Positions 22,494 through 31,397 of a stretch of DNA of 35,021 nucleotides are shown one piece after another. The DNA lies in contig DCJS01000041.1 of assembly GCA_002319955.1 (NCBI GenBank), positions 1 to 35,021 of the forward strand. Reading direction: 5' to 3'. The notes under the pieces are model-generated. The model made no database searches, was not told where the DNA came from, and saw only the letters and a list, made by a program, of their open reading frames with translations. Origin of the DNA: Flavobacteriales bacterium UBA1694 (GTDB lineage Bacteria > Bacteroidota > Bacteroidia > Flavobacteriales > Weeksellaceae). A program made the translations under genes and the position numbers. Each line of letters opens with the position of its first letter. Positions within the stretch are counted from its first letter, which is position 1.

Positions 22494-25001
22494 CTATAGA
22501 CTGCGATTTTCCTCAAGAAGTCCAAACTGCTCAAAATGGTGGGTAAAATGTTTTTGGTGGTAGAGTTCCCACATTTCCTTGTTTAATAGACTAAATAAGG
22601 GATGCGGATGCTGCTCCATTGGATTTTCTTTAAAATAAATCTGGAATTTGGTTAAGGCCTCCATAAACTGGTCTTTGGCCTGCTCTAAATTCTTATGCTT
22701 AAGCGGCGCTGCATGGTCCTGCTCAAGACCTTTGTATTTAAGTCCTTTACTTATAGGACTAAACCCGTAGAGCCAATCTTTCAAATCGTCAAGTTCCTCT
22801 TGGGTCTTCGTGCTCGAGGCGACGGGAATCTCTCCAGTGCTCATTTGGAGAAACTCTTCCAAATGCTCAAGCATATTTTGCGCTGTCATAAGGCCAAATT
22901 GCGGCTTTTGAGTCTGCGTAAGACTCTGAATCTGCATCTGAATCTTCTCGCGATCAAGTTTAACAAAAGGGGATTGTTTGGCTACCAGCGTCAGAATGGT
23001 TGCCACGCAGACCACTTCTTCGCGTTGATTTACGACCTCAACGAGCCATTTCACGACGCCTGAGGGCACATTTCTGCCTTTCACACCTCGGTTAATTTTC
23101 TCCTTTGCCGTCAGGTAAACCACAATCGTGTCTCCTGCATAGACCGGTTTGAAAAAGCTTGCATTTTCTAGACCGTAATTTGCAATGACAGGGCCTTTCT
23201 TTCCAGATACAAAGAGTCCTGCCGCGGCAGAAAGAATGAAATACCCATGAGCCACGGGCTGATCGAAAATTGTTCCACTTAAACTGGTTTTATCCGTATG
23301 GGCGTAAAAATGATCCCACGAGACGTTCGCGAAGTTCACAATATCGGCCTCTGTAACAGTTCGACCGGCCGTCTCTAGGGAGTCGCCGATTTCAACTTCT
23401 TCGAAATGCTTTTGGAATGGATGCACAGGGCTCATATGGCGTTTCGCGCCTTGGGTATGAATTTTCGTAATGGCTCGAAGCATATCGGGGGATCCCTGAA
23501 TAGCCGTTTTTTGCAAAAAGAAATGCAGCCCGTTTAAACCGCCAAGCTCTTCTCCACCACCCGCGCGACCAGGGCCGCCATGGTTTAAGGTAGGCAGGGG
23601 CGATCCATGACCGGTTGATTCTTTCGCATTGTCTCGGTTGAGCACATAGATTCGCCCATGGGAAGAGGCCATTTTCCAAGCTACCGAACTAACAAATTGT
23701 TCATCGTTGGAGACAACGGAGCCCACAAGGCTTCCTTTCCCCATTTTTGCGAGTTTAACCGCCTGATCTAAATCTTTGTAAGGCATCAGGGTCGCCACTG
23801 GACCAAAAGCTTCAATTTCGTGAGACGCTGTATTGGTTAATGGCTCCGTATTTAAAAATAGTTTTGGCGTCATAAACGCGCCCGATTCATAGTTCGCATC
23901 CAAAAGCTGGTGATTCCCATCGTAAATAAGCGCCGTTTTTTCTTTCAGCGCCGCGACTTTAGCCTCAACTTCAAGCTGTTGCTCTTTGCCCACAAGAGCG
24001 CCCATTCTGGTTTCTCGGTTAAGTGGATTTCCTATTGACAAGGAATCAAGCGAGCGAATTAAAGCCTTAGACACCTCTTCGAGGCGCTCCTCTGGCACTA
24101 AAATACGTCGAACAGCAGTACATTTTTGTCCGGCTTTCGAGGTCATTTCTCTTTGAACTTCCTTAATGAACAAATCAAATTCAGGCGTTCCTACAACGGC
24201 CTCAGGTCCGAGAATGGAACAATTCAAACTATCCGCCTCCATATTGAAGCGTACAGCCTGCTGAGAAATGGAAGGTAAGGATTTTAGAAACTTCCCCGTT
24301 GAGGCAGAGCCCGTAAACAGCACGCTGTCGCCCTCATGAACGTAATTTAGAAGCTCACCCGGTTCACCACAAATCAGCTGTATGGCACCCTTTGGCAGCA
24401 CCCCACTTTCAATCATATCGGAAAATACAGCATGCGTAAGATAGCAACCCGGAGTTGCTGGTTTTACGACACTCGGCACGCCAGCCAATAATGAGGTTGA
24501 TAATTTTTCAAGCATGCCCCAGACCGGGAAATTGTACGCGTTTATTTGGACTGAAACCCCCTCACTGGGCGTTAAAATATGAGTTCCTAGATGCGTTCCA
24601 CCCGCCGAGGTTTTTTGAACCTCTCCGTCCACCCAAAAGGGCGTGTTTGGAAGCATCCGCTTGGCAAGCCCTGAATAGGTGAAAAAAGTTCCAATACCGC
24701 CTTCGATATCGACCCAAGAATCCACATGGGTGGCCCCAGTTTTATAGGACAAGTCGTAATATTTTTTCTTGCGATCAAGTAAATAAACCGCCAATTTTTT
24801 CAGCATCTCACCCCGCTCATAAAAGCTTAATTGAGACAAGCCTTGGTACCCCGTGCTTCGAGCGTAGTCTAGCGCCTTTTCAAAATCAAGACCCTGGGTG
24901 TCAGAAAGTGCAATGAATTGACCATCCACCGCAGATCGTAGTTCGATTCCATCTGCGTCTCCCTCAATCCAATTTCCAGCGATATAATTCTTTAATTTCA
25001 T
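22494..25001 (-). CDS. paaZ: PaaZ: oxepin-CoA hydrolase / semialdehyde dehydrogenase with extra C-terminal domain
   Basis: Bifunctional ring-opening enzyme of phenylacetate catabolism. Residues 1-515 are the aldehyde dehydrogenase, with Glu255 (MEADSLN) and the nucleophile Cys294 (GQKCTAVRR), aligning with E. coli Glu256 and Cys295. Residues about 525-675 are the MaoC-like hydratase with Asp563 and His568 in WDHFYAH. E. coli PaaZ ends near residue 681. This protein continues to 835. Residues about 676-835 show MTAQNMLEHLEEF and a closing HPHPLFSLL...KEMWELYHQKHFTHHFEQFG pattern that resembles DinB/DUF1569-type four-helix proteins. Start ATG at 25001, 11 bp after paaI. Confidence 0.93.
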   Translation of the reverse strand: MKLKNYIAGNWIEGDADGIELRSAVDGQFIALSDTQGLDFEKALDYARSTGYQGLSQLSFYERGEMLKKLAVYLLDRKKKYYDLSYKTGATHVDSWVDIEGGIGTFFTYSGLAKRMLPNTPFWVDGEVQKTSAGGTHLGTHILTPSEGVSVQINAYNFPVWGMLEKLSTSLLAGVPSVVKPATPGCYLTHAVFSDMIESGVLPKGAIQLICGEPGELLNYVHEGDSVLFTGSASTGKFLKSLPSISQQAVRFNMEADSLNCSILGPEAVVGTPEFDLFIKEVQREMTSKAGQKCTAVRRILVPEERLEEVSKALIRSLDSLSIGNPLNRETRMGALVGKEQQLEVEAKVAALKEKTALIYDGNHQLLDANYESGAFMTPKLFLNTEPLTNTASHEIEAFGPVATLMPYKDLDQAVKLAKMGKGSLVGSVVSNDEQFVSSVAWKMASSHGRIYVLNRDNAKESTGHGSPLPTLNHGGPGRAGGGEELGGLNGLHFFLQKTAIQGSPDMLRAITKIHTQGAKRHMSPVHPFQKHFEEVEIGDSLETAGRTVTEADIVNFANVSWDHFYAHTDKTSLSGTIFDQPVAHGYFILSAAAGLFVSGKKGPVIANYGLENASFFKPVYAGDTIVVYLTAKEKINRGVKGRNVPSGVVKWLVEVVNQREEVVCVATILTLVAKQSPFVKLDREKIQMQIQSLTQTQKPQFGLMTAQNMLEHLEEFLQMSTGEIPVASSTKTQEELDDLKDWLYGFSPISKGLKYKGLEQDHAAPLKHKNLEQAKDQFMEALTKFQIYFKENPMEQHPHPLFSLLNKEMWELYHQKHFTHHFEQFGLLEENRSL

Positions 25002-25012
25002 TTTCTTCTTTG

Positions 25013-25429
25013 TTATAATTCAGAGACTTTCTTTTCAATTTTATAAACGGTACCACGGAAACTTGCCACAAGAACGTGGTTTTGGTTATGAACTTCAATA
25101 TCGTACACACCGGTTTTTCTTGTGTCGGCCACCAATCGACTTTCAGCGCGCAACACATCGCCTAATTTAACGGCGCGTGTGAAGTTTATAGTACAACTTA
25201 ACGCCACAGAGGCTTCATTCAGATTGTTTGACGAAAAGGCCAAGGCACTATCGGCTAGCGCAAAAGTAATTCCTCCGTGCACCGTTTTAAGCCCGTTTAT
25301 CATTTCTTGGCGAATCGGCATCTCAATAAGACAATACTTAGGACTCACTTCAATAAGCTTTATGCCCATCCATTGAGAAAAGTAATCTTGAGAGAGCATA
25401 AAGGTGGCAGTTTCTAAAGGGGTCGGCAT
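25013..25429 (-). CDS. paaI: PaaI: hydroxyphenylacetyl-CoA thioesterase
   Basis: Hotdog-fold thioesterase of 138 residues that removes CoA from dead-end phenylacetate intermediates. The active-site segment is VHGGITFALADSALAFSSN near residue 50, with the conserved Asp of the PaaI group in LADSA. It lies between paaH and paaZ with 11-bp gaps on each side, so it is firmly within the operon. Confidence 0.92.
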   Translation of the reverse strand: MPTPLETATFMLSQDYFSQWMGIKLIEVSPKYCLIEMPIRQEMINGLKTVHGGITFALADSALAFSSNNLNEASVALSCTINFTRAVKLGDVLRAESRLVADTRKTGVYDIEVHNQNHVLVASFRGTVYKIEKKVSEL

Positions 25430-25440
25430 AGTAAAAAAGG

Positions 25441-26601
25441 CTAGTTAAAAGTTGGGCTTGCTAAATCTTTCAAAAGTGGGCTTGCGCGGTAACGCTCTTC
25501 TTGGTAGCGAAGGGTTAAGTCATTAAGCGTCTGAAGAATCTTTTCATACCCAATTTCTTTCCCCCAGGCTAATAGACCCTTGGGGTAGTTCACCCCTTTT
25601 AGCATTGCCATCTCTAGGTCTGCATCGCTTGCAATTCCTAAACGCTTTGCCTCAAGCGCTTCGTTGACTAGCATGGAAAGAATGCGCATGAATATCTGAT
25701 CCGCCTTGGCTTTTTCAACCTCAATAGGATAGGATTCTGCCTTTGGAGGATAGGCGTAAAACCCGCGGCCTGTTTTGCGGCCATGGAGCTTGGCCTCACT
25801 CATGCGCTGCTGCAGAAGTGATGGTTTGTATTTAGGGTCGTAGAAAAAATCTTGGTAGACACTTTGAGTCACTGCAAAATTGACATCGATCCCAATTAAA
25901 TCCATAAGCTCGAATGGCCCCATTTTAAATCCACCCTGAGACTTCATTACAAAATCGATCTGCTCAGGGCTTGCCAAATTTTCTTCGACAAGGCGTAATG
26001 CCTCTCCGTAAAACGGTCTGGCAATGCGATTCACAATAAATCCAGGAAGGTCTTTGGCTAAAACGGGCTGCTTGCCCCAAGTGCGCATAGCGCTTACAAT
26101 TTCAAGGGCAAGCCCATTCTGTGTAAGCAGACTTGGGATAACCTCAACCAGGGGCATTAAGGGTGCGGGATTAAAAAAATGAATCCCAATAAAGCGCTCT
26201 GGATGATCCAGATCTGCACCTAAGGATGTAATTGAAATCGACGAGGTATTGCTTGCGATAACGCAGCTAGCAGATACCTGAGGTTCCAAGGCCTGAAACA
26301 GGTCCTTTTTAATTTGACGGTTCTCGACAATGGCCTCGATTACTAAGTCGCAGTCTTTAAAGGCGGCGAGCTGCTCGGCCTGTGAGAGCCTGGCTTGGAA
26401 AGTAGACTTTTGCTGCTCATTTAGGCGACCTTTTTCAACTAAACGACTAAACTGCTTGAATAGGCCCTCTATTGATTTTTCAATTTGGCTTTGATTCGCA
26501 TCGAATAAAACGACCTCGCACCCAGCCATTAGAGCCACTTGAACGATGCCAATTCCCATGGCTCCAGCGCCAATTACACCCACTTTTTGAAATCTGCTCA
26601 T
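25441..26601 (-). CDS. paaH: PaaH: 3-hydroxyacyl-CoA dehydrogenase
   Basis: Oxidises 3-hydroxyadipyl-CoA to the 3-keto form with NAD. The dinucleotide fold starts VGVIGAGAMGIGI (residues 7-19). The catalytic His lies in IGIHFFNPAPLMPLVEVI near 139, with the paired Glu in the same segment. A C-terminal dimer domain follows, containing PGFIVNRIARPF. At 386 residues it is shorter than E. coli PaaH (475) but complete for the catalytic and one and a half C-terminal domains, and it ends naturally before paaI. It starts 9 bp after paaG. Confidence 0.92.
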   Translation of the reverse strand: MSRFQKVGVIGAGAMGIGIVQVALMAGCEVVLFDANQSQIEKSIEGLFKQFSRLVEKGRLNEQQKSTFQARLSQAEQLAAFKDCDLVIEAIVENRQIKKDLFQALEPQVSASCVIASNTSSISITSLGADLDHPERFIGIHFFNPAPLMPLVEVIPSLLTQNGLALEIVSAMRTWGKQPVLAKDLPGFIVNRIARPFYGEALRLVEENLASPEQIDFVMKSQGGFKMGPFELMDLIGIDVNFAVTQSVYQDFFYDPKYKPSLLQQRMSEAKLHGRKTGRGFYAYPPKAESYPIEVEKAKADQIFMRILSMLVNEALEAKRLGIASDADLEMAMLKGVNYPKGLLAWGKEIGYEKILQTLNDLTLRYQEERYRASPLLKDLASPTFN

Positions 26602-26610
26602 ACCGTTTAC

Positions 26611-27411
26611 TTAATTCCCTTTAAACTCTGGGGCTCGTTTATTGATAAAAGCATTTACTCCTTCGCTAAAATCTGCAGATTCTGCGGCCGTCTGCTGCAA
26701 AATTCCCTCGAGATCAAGCTGTTCTTTTAATTTATTTTCATAGGATTCATTGAAGGCTTTCTTGGTAAGACCAATGGCCTTGGTCGGCAAATTGCAAAGC
26801 GCTTCTAAAACCTCCATACAGTTTTGATCAAACGACTCTTGGGGGAATACCTCCTGAGTAAGTCCCATCGTTTTCGCTTCCTCGGGTAGCACTTTCTTTC
26901 CGGTAAAGGCCAGGTAATTTGCCATCTGGCGCCCAACCAATTTAGGTAAAAAATAGGTGGCCGCCGTATCGGGAATCAGTCCAATTTTCACAAAAGCAAA
27001 GGTGAAGTAGGCGTCCGAGCTAGAAAGTGAAAAATCACAGACCATTGATAAGCTTGCCCCAGCTCCAGCGGCCGGGCCATTGACCAGTGCCACAATCGGT
27101 TTTTTGCTAAGCACAATTTCGCGAACTAGCGGGTTATACGACTCAATAATAAAGCGCTGCACACTTCGCTCCTCTTTAATGTCGCCAAAACTAAGGGCCT
27201 CATTCAAATTCTGTCCGGCGCAAAAAGCCTTTCCTTCGCCCTTAATAGCGATGCACCGCAACGTCTGGTCTTTGCCCGCCTCTTGAATGGCGTGCTTTAT
27301 TTCGGCAAGCATCTGCATGGTGAGGCTATTATAACTTTCAGCCTGATCAAGTACAATTAGTAAAAGTTTGCCTTCATAATGGGATTCAGTTCTGATTTGT
27401 GAAAATGTCAT
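26611..27411 (-). CDS. paaG: PaaG: ring-1,2-epoxyphenylacetyl-CoA isomerase
   Basis: Converts the epoxide made by PaaABCE into oxepin-CoA. Crotonase fold, 266 residues. AFCAGQNLNE near residue 64 and GPAAGAGASLSMVCD near 112 form the oxyanion hole. The PaaG-defining Asp replaces the second hydratase Glu in KIGLIPDTAATYFLP near 136. It starts 57 bp after paaD, the longest gap in the core operon, but no terminator is visible there. Confidence 0.92.
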   Translation of the reverse strand: MTFSQIRTESHYEGKLLLIVLDQAESYNSLTMQMLAEIKHAIQEAGKDQTLRCIAIKGEGKAFCAGQNLNEALSFGDIKEERSVQRFIIESYNPLVREIVLSKKPIVALVNGPAAGAGASLSMVCDFSLSSSDAYFTFAFVKIGLIPDTAATYFLPKLVGRQMANYLAFTGKKVLPEEAKTMGLTQEVFPQESFDQNCMEVLEALCNLPTKAIGLTKKAFNESYENKLKEQLDLEGILQQTAAESADFSEGVNAFINKRAPEFKGN

Positions 27412-27468
27412 ACGTAGTGAATTTGAGGTCTGTTCTGGGGTGTGGCAAGCAACTCTCCCCGCGCCAAG

Positions 27469-27945
27469 TTAATGGCATTTAAAATAATCAAATGGTTCTT
27501 TGCAATCACTGCATTGGTAGGTCGCCTTACAGAGAGTCGATCCAAATCGGCTTAATTCTTTGGTGTTTATTGATCCACAGCGAGGGCAGGGCTTACTTGA
27601 ATTCAGATGATTCAAATCAGCGCCTTTCTCGGGAGGAAGAATTCCATAGGCTAAGAGTTTTTCTCTTCCGACATCGCTAATCCAGTCGGTCGTCCAGGCA
27701 GGCGAAATTACGTTTTTTACCTCTGCCTTAATGCCATGGTGTGCCATAAGGGATTCAATATCTTCTTTGATTGTAAATAAGGCAGGACAGGCTGAATAGG
27801 TCGGGGTAATGTCAATTTCCACCTCCGTTTCGGAGCGCATCGAGACGCGACGAACGATTCCTAAATCGATTATACTAATAACCGGGATCTCCGGATCTGG
27901 AATCTCTTCTAGTAACTGCGTGATATGTTTTGTCGCTTGTTCCAT
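27469..27945 (-). CDS. paaD: PaaD: maturation factor of the phenylacetyl-CoA epoxidase
   Basis: 158 residues. The N-terminal domain is of the MIP18/DUF59 type (IPDPEIPVISIIDLGIVRRV near 14, TPTYSACPA near 48), seen in iron-sulfur assembly factors. The C-terminal zinc ribbon has Cys pairs in CPRCGS and CSDCKEPF plus a terminal FKCH. PaaD is thought to help load iron or clusters into PaaA/PaaE. This gene is called paaJ in some annotations. It starts 22 bp after paaC. Confidence 0.93.
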   Translation of the reverse strand: MEQATKHITQLLEEIPDPEIPVISIIDLGIVRRVSMRSETEVEIDITPTYSACPALFTIKEDIESLMAHHGIKAEVKNVISPAWTTDWISDVGREKLLAYGILPPEKGADLNHLNSSKPCPRCGSINTKELSRFGSTLCKATYQCSDCKEPFDYFKCH

Positions 27946-27967
27946 AATTCAGTCTATAGTCCTGGAT

Positions 27968-28708
27968 TTACCATTCACAGCCAGGATACGCTCTTTGCAT
28001 GTATTGGAGTTCGCACAAAATAAAGCCAAAATACTCTGTATGCTCGCCTTTGCGGCTTCCTTTCTGCATAAATGTGTCGCTTGGAACCTCTAAACCTAAG
28101 GCCTTAAAGTCGGCTGCAATTTGCGTGTCCCAATTTAGTTTTAATACCTTAGGGTCGGGAGCTAAATTCAATCCGACGAGCAGATCTTCACCTTTAACCT
28201 CATCAAAGAGTCCGCCGGTATACTCCCATAAGAAGTCTAAGGCCTTAGCAAGTCTTTGCTTGCTTTCAAGGGTGCCGTTTTGAAGGATAGTTAACCACAT
28301 CATCGCGTGGCTGTAATGGTAGCGAACTTCCTTTAGTGACTTTTCCGCCAAACCGGCCAGAGTTTCATCCTCGCTTGAAAGCATTTCTGTATAAAGCATC
28401 TTTTGATAGACAGAGAAGAAATAGACTTTTAGTAGGGTTTGGGCATAATCGCCATTTGGGAGTTCAACCAACTGTGCATTGAGGTACTCGGGTTCGTAGC
28501 GTAAAAAGGCCAAATCATCGGGTGTTTTCCCATCCGATTCCAAACTCGCAGCGTAGGTGAAAAGCAGATTGCTTTGCCCTAAGTAATCAAGCGCCGTATT
28601 AGTTAGCGCAATATCCTCCTCGAGGTAAGGCCCCTTCCCACACCATTCACCTAGGCGCTGGCCCATAAGAAGGGTGTCGTCTGCCAGCTTTAATAGATAG
28701 TTTTTCAT
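27968..28708 (-). CDS. paaC: PaaC: structural subunit of the phenylacetyl-CoA epoxidase
   Basis: 246 residues, all-helical ferritin-like subunit that pairs with PaaA and lacks its own diiron site in known complexes. Typical segments are DDTLLMGQRLGEWCGKGPYLEEDIAL near 10, YHYSHAMMWLT near 131 and GFILCELQYMQRAYPGCEW at the end. Length equals E. coli PaaC (248). It starts 31 bp after paaB. Confidence 0.93.
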   Translation of the reverse strand: MKNYLLKLADDTLLMGQRLGEWCGKGPYLEEDIALTNTALDYLGQSNLLFTYAASLESDGKTPDDLAFLRYEPEYLNAQLVELPNGDYAQTLLKVYFFSVYQKMLYTEMLSSEDETLAGLAEKSLKEVRYHYSHAMMWLTILQNGTLESKQRLAKALDFLWEYTGGLFDEVKGEDLLVGLNLAPDPKVLKLNWDTQIAADFKALGLEVPSDTFMQKGSRKGEHTEYFGFILCELQYMQRAYPGCEW

Positions 28709-28739
28709 TTCTTAAATTTTGCATGCCCTTGCAACGCAA

Positions 28740-29021
28740 TTACATGTTTTTAACGTCATTCGGTATTTGATAAAAAGTTGGATGGCGGTATAATTTATCG
28801 TCGGCAGGATCGAAAAAAGCCTCCTTATCAATGCCTTCACTGGTGAAAATTTGCGCACTTGGCACCACCCATATAGAGGTACCTTCTTTTCTTCTGGTGT
28901 AAACGTCTCTTGCATTCTGCAACGCCATTTCAACGCTTACCGCTTGAACTGTACCGGCATGTTTATGCGAAAGGCCTGGTTTGGTTTGAATAAACACTTC
29001 CCATATATCGAATTGACTCAT
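28740..29021 (-). CDS. paaB: PaaB: phenylacetyl-CoA epoxidase subunit
   Basis: 93 residues. The pattern WEVFIQTKPGLSHKHAGTVQA and ENARDVYTRR-like ALQNARDVYTRRKEG are diagnostic of PaaB, the small bridging subunit of the epoxidase. The WVVPSA segment and FYQIPNDV end also match. It starts 6 bp after paaA. Confidence 0.95.
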   Translation of the reverse strand: MSQFDIWEVFIQTKPGLSHKHAGTVQAVSVEMALQNARDVYTRRKEGTSIWVVPSAQIFTSEGIDKEAFFDPADDKLYRHPTFYQIPNDVKNM

Positions 29022-29027
29022 AGTTCC

Positions 29028-29972
29028 TTATTTTGATTTTACTTCGTTGGTGGATTTCTTTGAAAATTCACTCGCTGCTTCTCTTAGCCACTGGTTTTCA
29101 GCCCAAGCGTCATTCTTGGTTTGAAGCCTTTTTTTATTGCACGGCCCATTGCCCTTTAACACTTCTGAAAACTCATCCCATGGCAGTTCTGAAAAACTGT
29201 AATGGCCGGTCTCTTTATCTAAAACTAAATTCTCATCCGGAATCACCAGTCCTAGAAATTCCGCTTGCGGCACGGTAACATCAATAAAACGTTGTCTTAA
29301 ATCATCGTTACTCTCGCGTTTCACGCGGTAGTTCATCGATTTTTGTGAATTGGTAGAGTCCTTATCGCTTGGACCAAACATCATGAGTGCCGGCCACCAA
29401 AAGCGGTTAAGCGCCTCTTGCGCCATTTGCTTCTGCTCCTTTGTTCCACGGCATAAGGTCATAAGAATTTCATAGCCCTGGCGCTGATGAAAGGATTCTT
29501 CCTTACAAATCCGCACCATCGCTCTGGCGTAGGGTCCGTAGGAATTCCCCATAAGCATCACTTGATTCATGATGGCTGCGCCGTCCACAAGCCAGCCAAT
29601 GGCACCGATATCCGCCCAACTTAGCGTTGGATAATTGAAAATACTTGAGTACTTTGCTTTTCCACTTAGCATCGCGCCGTAGGTGGAGTCGCGGTCGGCC
29701 CCTATGGTGCCGTCATTCAACGTTTCGCTAGCCGCATAAAGATAGAGTCCATGCCCCGCTTCATCTTGAATCTTGGCCAATAAGGCCATTTTACGTCTTA
29801 AGCTCGGAGCCCTAGAAATCCAGTTCGCCTCTGGGAGCATCCCCACCACTTCAGAGTGGGCGTGCTGCGAAATTTGCCTTACCAGGAGTTTTCGGTAATC
29901 CTCTGGCATGACATCTTTTGGTTCGACTTTATTTTCTTGCTGTACGTACTGCACAAACTTTTCTAAATTCAT
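29028..29972 (-). CDS. paaA: PaaA: catalytic diiron subunit of the phenylacetyl-CoA epoxidase
   Basis: Inserts one oxygen atom of O2 into the aromatic ring of phenylacetyl-CoA. 314 residues. The diiron ligands are visible as Glu41, then Glu71-x-x-His74 in DEAGHGLY, a second Glu in the GAAIMNQVM region near 131, and Glu159-x-x-His162 in KEESFHQRQGY. Length equals E. coli PaaA (309). It is followed by paaB after 6 bp and preceded by an unassigned 83-aa gene. Confidence 0.96.
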   Translation of the reverse strand: MNLEKFVQYVQQENKVEPKDVMPEDYRKLLVRQISQHAHSEVVGMLPEANWISRAPSLRRKMALLAKIQDEAGHGLYLYAASETLNDGTIGADRDSTYGAMLSGKAKYSSIFNYPTLSWADIGAIGWLVDGAAIMNQVMLMGNSYGPYARAMVRICKEESFHQRQGYEILMTLCRGTKEQKQMAQEALNRFWWPALMMFGPSDKDSTNSQKSMNYRVKRESNDDLRQRFIDVTVPQAEFLGLVIPDENLVLDKETGHYSFSELPWDEFSEVLKGNGPCNKKRLQTKNDAWAENQWLREAASEFSKKSTNEVKSK

Positions 29973-29987
29973 TTCTTGATTTTTTTA

Positions 29988-30239
29988 TTAGTCAATGCGC
30001 CATTGGTCTTTAACATAAAGCCCAAGGGATCCGTCGACAAACTCACCCACCACAAAAGTAACGCTCGTATAGTCGGCTCTAATTTCATATTCATTAAAAT
30101 AGTAAGCCTGGCCGTTGGTTGGATCCCAAACTTCAATTTTTCGGTCGGTGCAGTGCCAATAATGGTTCCAAATATTTAAACCATCGACTTTGTACTCTTT
30201 ATCCACTTCGATAAGGGATGCAAATTTCCATTCACTCAT
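29988..30239 (-). CDS. Unassigned small protein in the phenylacetate operon
   Basis: 83 residues, acidic, soluble, no signal peptide. Unusually aromatic: Trp at positions 4, 24, 28, 38 and 80, and several Tyr and Phe. The pattern LNIWNHYWHCTDRKIEVWDPTNG suggests a small beta-structure and has one Cys and two His. I do not recognise a family and it has no counterpart in the E. coli paa operon. It lies 36 bp after paaE and 15 bp before paaA, on the same strand, so it is almost surely cotranscribed with the epoxidase subunits. A role in epoxidase assembly, electron transfer or regulation is plausible but unproven. Confidence 0.75.
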   Translation of the reverse strand: MSEWKFASLIEVDKEYKVDGLNIWNHYWHCTDRKIEVWDPTNGQAYYFNEYEIRADYTSVTFVVGEFVDGSLGLYVKDQWRID

Positions 30240-30275
30240 GATTTGACTCCTCTTTTAAATTAGACTCTTTCTTTT

Positions 30276-31364
30276 TTAAACATCGTAATTTAACATTACC
30301 ACATTAGTCACCGGATGGGCTTGGCAGGTCAAAACAAATCCGCTTGCGACTTCTTGCTCTGTTAGGGCAAAATTTTTCTCCATAAACACTTCTCCCTCTA
30401 ACACCATGGCTTTACAGGTGCAGCACACGCCTCCTTTGCAGGCAAAAGGAACGGGTAATTGCTCTGAAAGTGCTTGGTCTAAGATACTGTTTTTCTTTGA
30501 ATTAAGGTGAAATGAATACTCATCATCGTCAATAATAAGAGTCACCATACTCTCTATATTTGCGATGGCTTTAAACTCGTCGCTCATTTCAGAGCCTCCT
30601 TCTTCATCGGGCGCCGAATAGTATTCGTAGAGCACCTGAAGGGAAGGCACTTTCTTTTCCAATTTCAAAAATCCGGATAAATCTTTAATCATTTCACTCG
30701 GGCCGCAAAGGAAATACGTACTCTGCTCCACGGGAATTTCGCTGTACTTATCAAGTAAAGCACCAAGTTTTTCATTTGTAATTCTACCTTCAAAAAGACT
30801 TCCCTCCTGATGCGTATCTCTAGAAAGCAGGTAAACTACTTTTAGGCGGTTCTCAAATTGCGATTCTAGAAGGTCTAATTCTTTTTGAAATAAAATATCC
30901 GCATAGCTTCTGTTGCTAAAAAACAAAAATGCTTTTGACTTAGGCTCTTGGTAAAGGGCTTCCTTAAGATTTGAAAGAACCGGAGAGATTCCACTTCCGG
31001 CTGCGATTCCGATATAGTACTTTTGGTTGCTAGGATGGTAATTGGTATAAAAATGCCCAAGTGGAGGCATTACCTCAACAAAATCGCCTGCCTTTAGCTC
31101 CGTATTTAAATACCCTGACACGCGGCCTTGATCAATATGTTTGATTAAAACTTCAAGCTCAGGGTTCCGCTCAGAGGGAGCGTTTACAAGTGAATAAGAA
31201 CGTCGAAGGTCTTCTCCACCGCTTTGCAGTCGAAGTGTTACGTACTGGCCTTGCTTAAAGCGGTACAGGGGCGCTAAAGCCTCTGGTACTTCAAGGGAGA
31301 TATGAATACAATCGTTCGCTTGTCTTGAAACACGCGTCACTTTTAATGAATGAAAATGGTGCAT
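30276..31364 (-). CDS. paaE: PaaE: ferredoxin-type reductase of the phenylacetyl-CoA epoxidase
   Basis: Passes electrons from NADPH to the diiron site of PaaA. 362 residues. The N-terminal FAD domain has RRSYSLVNAP near 51. The NAD(P) domain has IGIAAGSGISPVLS near 112. The C-terminal plant-type 2Fe-2S domain has the C-x4-C-x2-C pattern in CKGGVCCTCKAM and the fourth Cys in VLTCQAHP. The start is ATG at 31364; a frame to 31400 adds residues that overlap the promoter. First gene of the operon here, which differs from the paaABCDE order of E. coli. Confidence 0.95.
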   Translation of the reverse strand: MHHFHSLKVTRVSRQANDCIHISLEVPEALAPLYRFKQGQYVTLRLQSGGEDLRRSYSLVNAPSERNPELEVLIKHIDQGRVSGYLNTELKAGDFVEVMPPLGHFYTNYHPSNQKYYIGIAAGSGISPVLSNLKEALYQEPKSKAFLFFSNRSYADILFQKELDLLESQFENRLKVVYLLSRDTHQEGSLFEGRITNEKLGALLDKYSEIPVEQSTYFLCGPSEMIKDLSGFLKLEKKVPSLQVLYEYYSAPDEEGGSEMSDEFKAIANIESMVTLIIDDDEYSFHLNSKKNSILDQALSEQLPVPFACKGGVCCTCKAMVLEGEVFMEKNFALTEQEVASGFVLTCQAHPVTNVVMLNYDV

Positions 31365-31397
31365 AGTCGTTAAATTCAGTTCCTTTTGAGAACTAAA

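Noticed and set aside
23392..23679. Alternate frames inside paaZ
   Set aside because: Arg/Trp-rich translations typical of a shifted frame; PaaZ motifs are continuous in the main frame.
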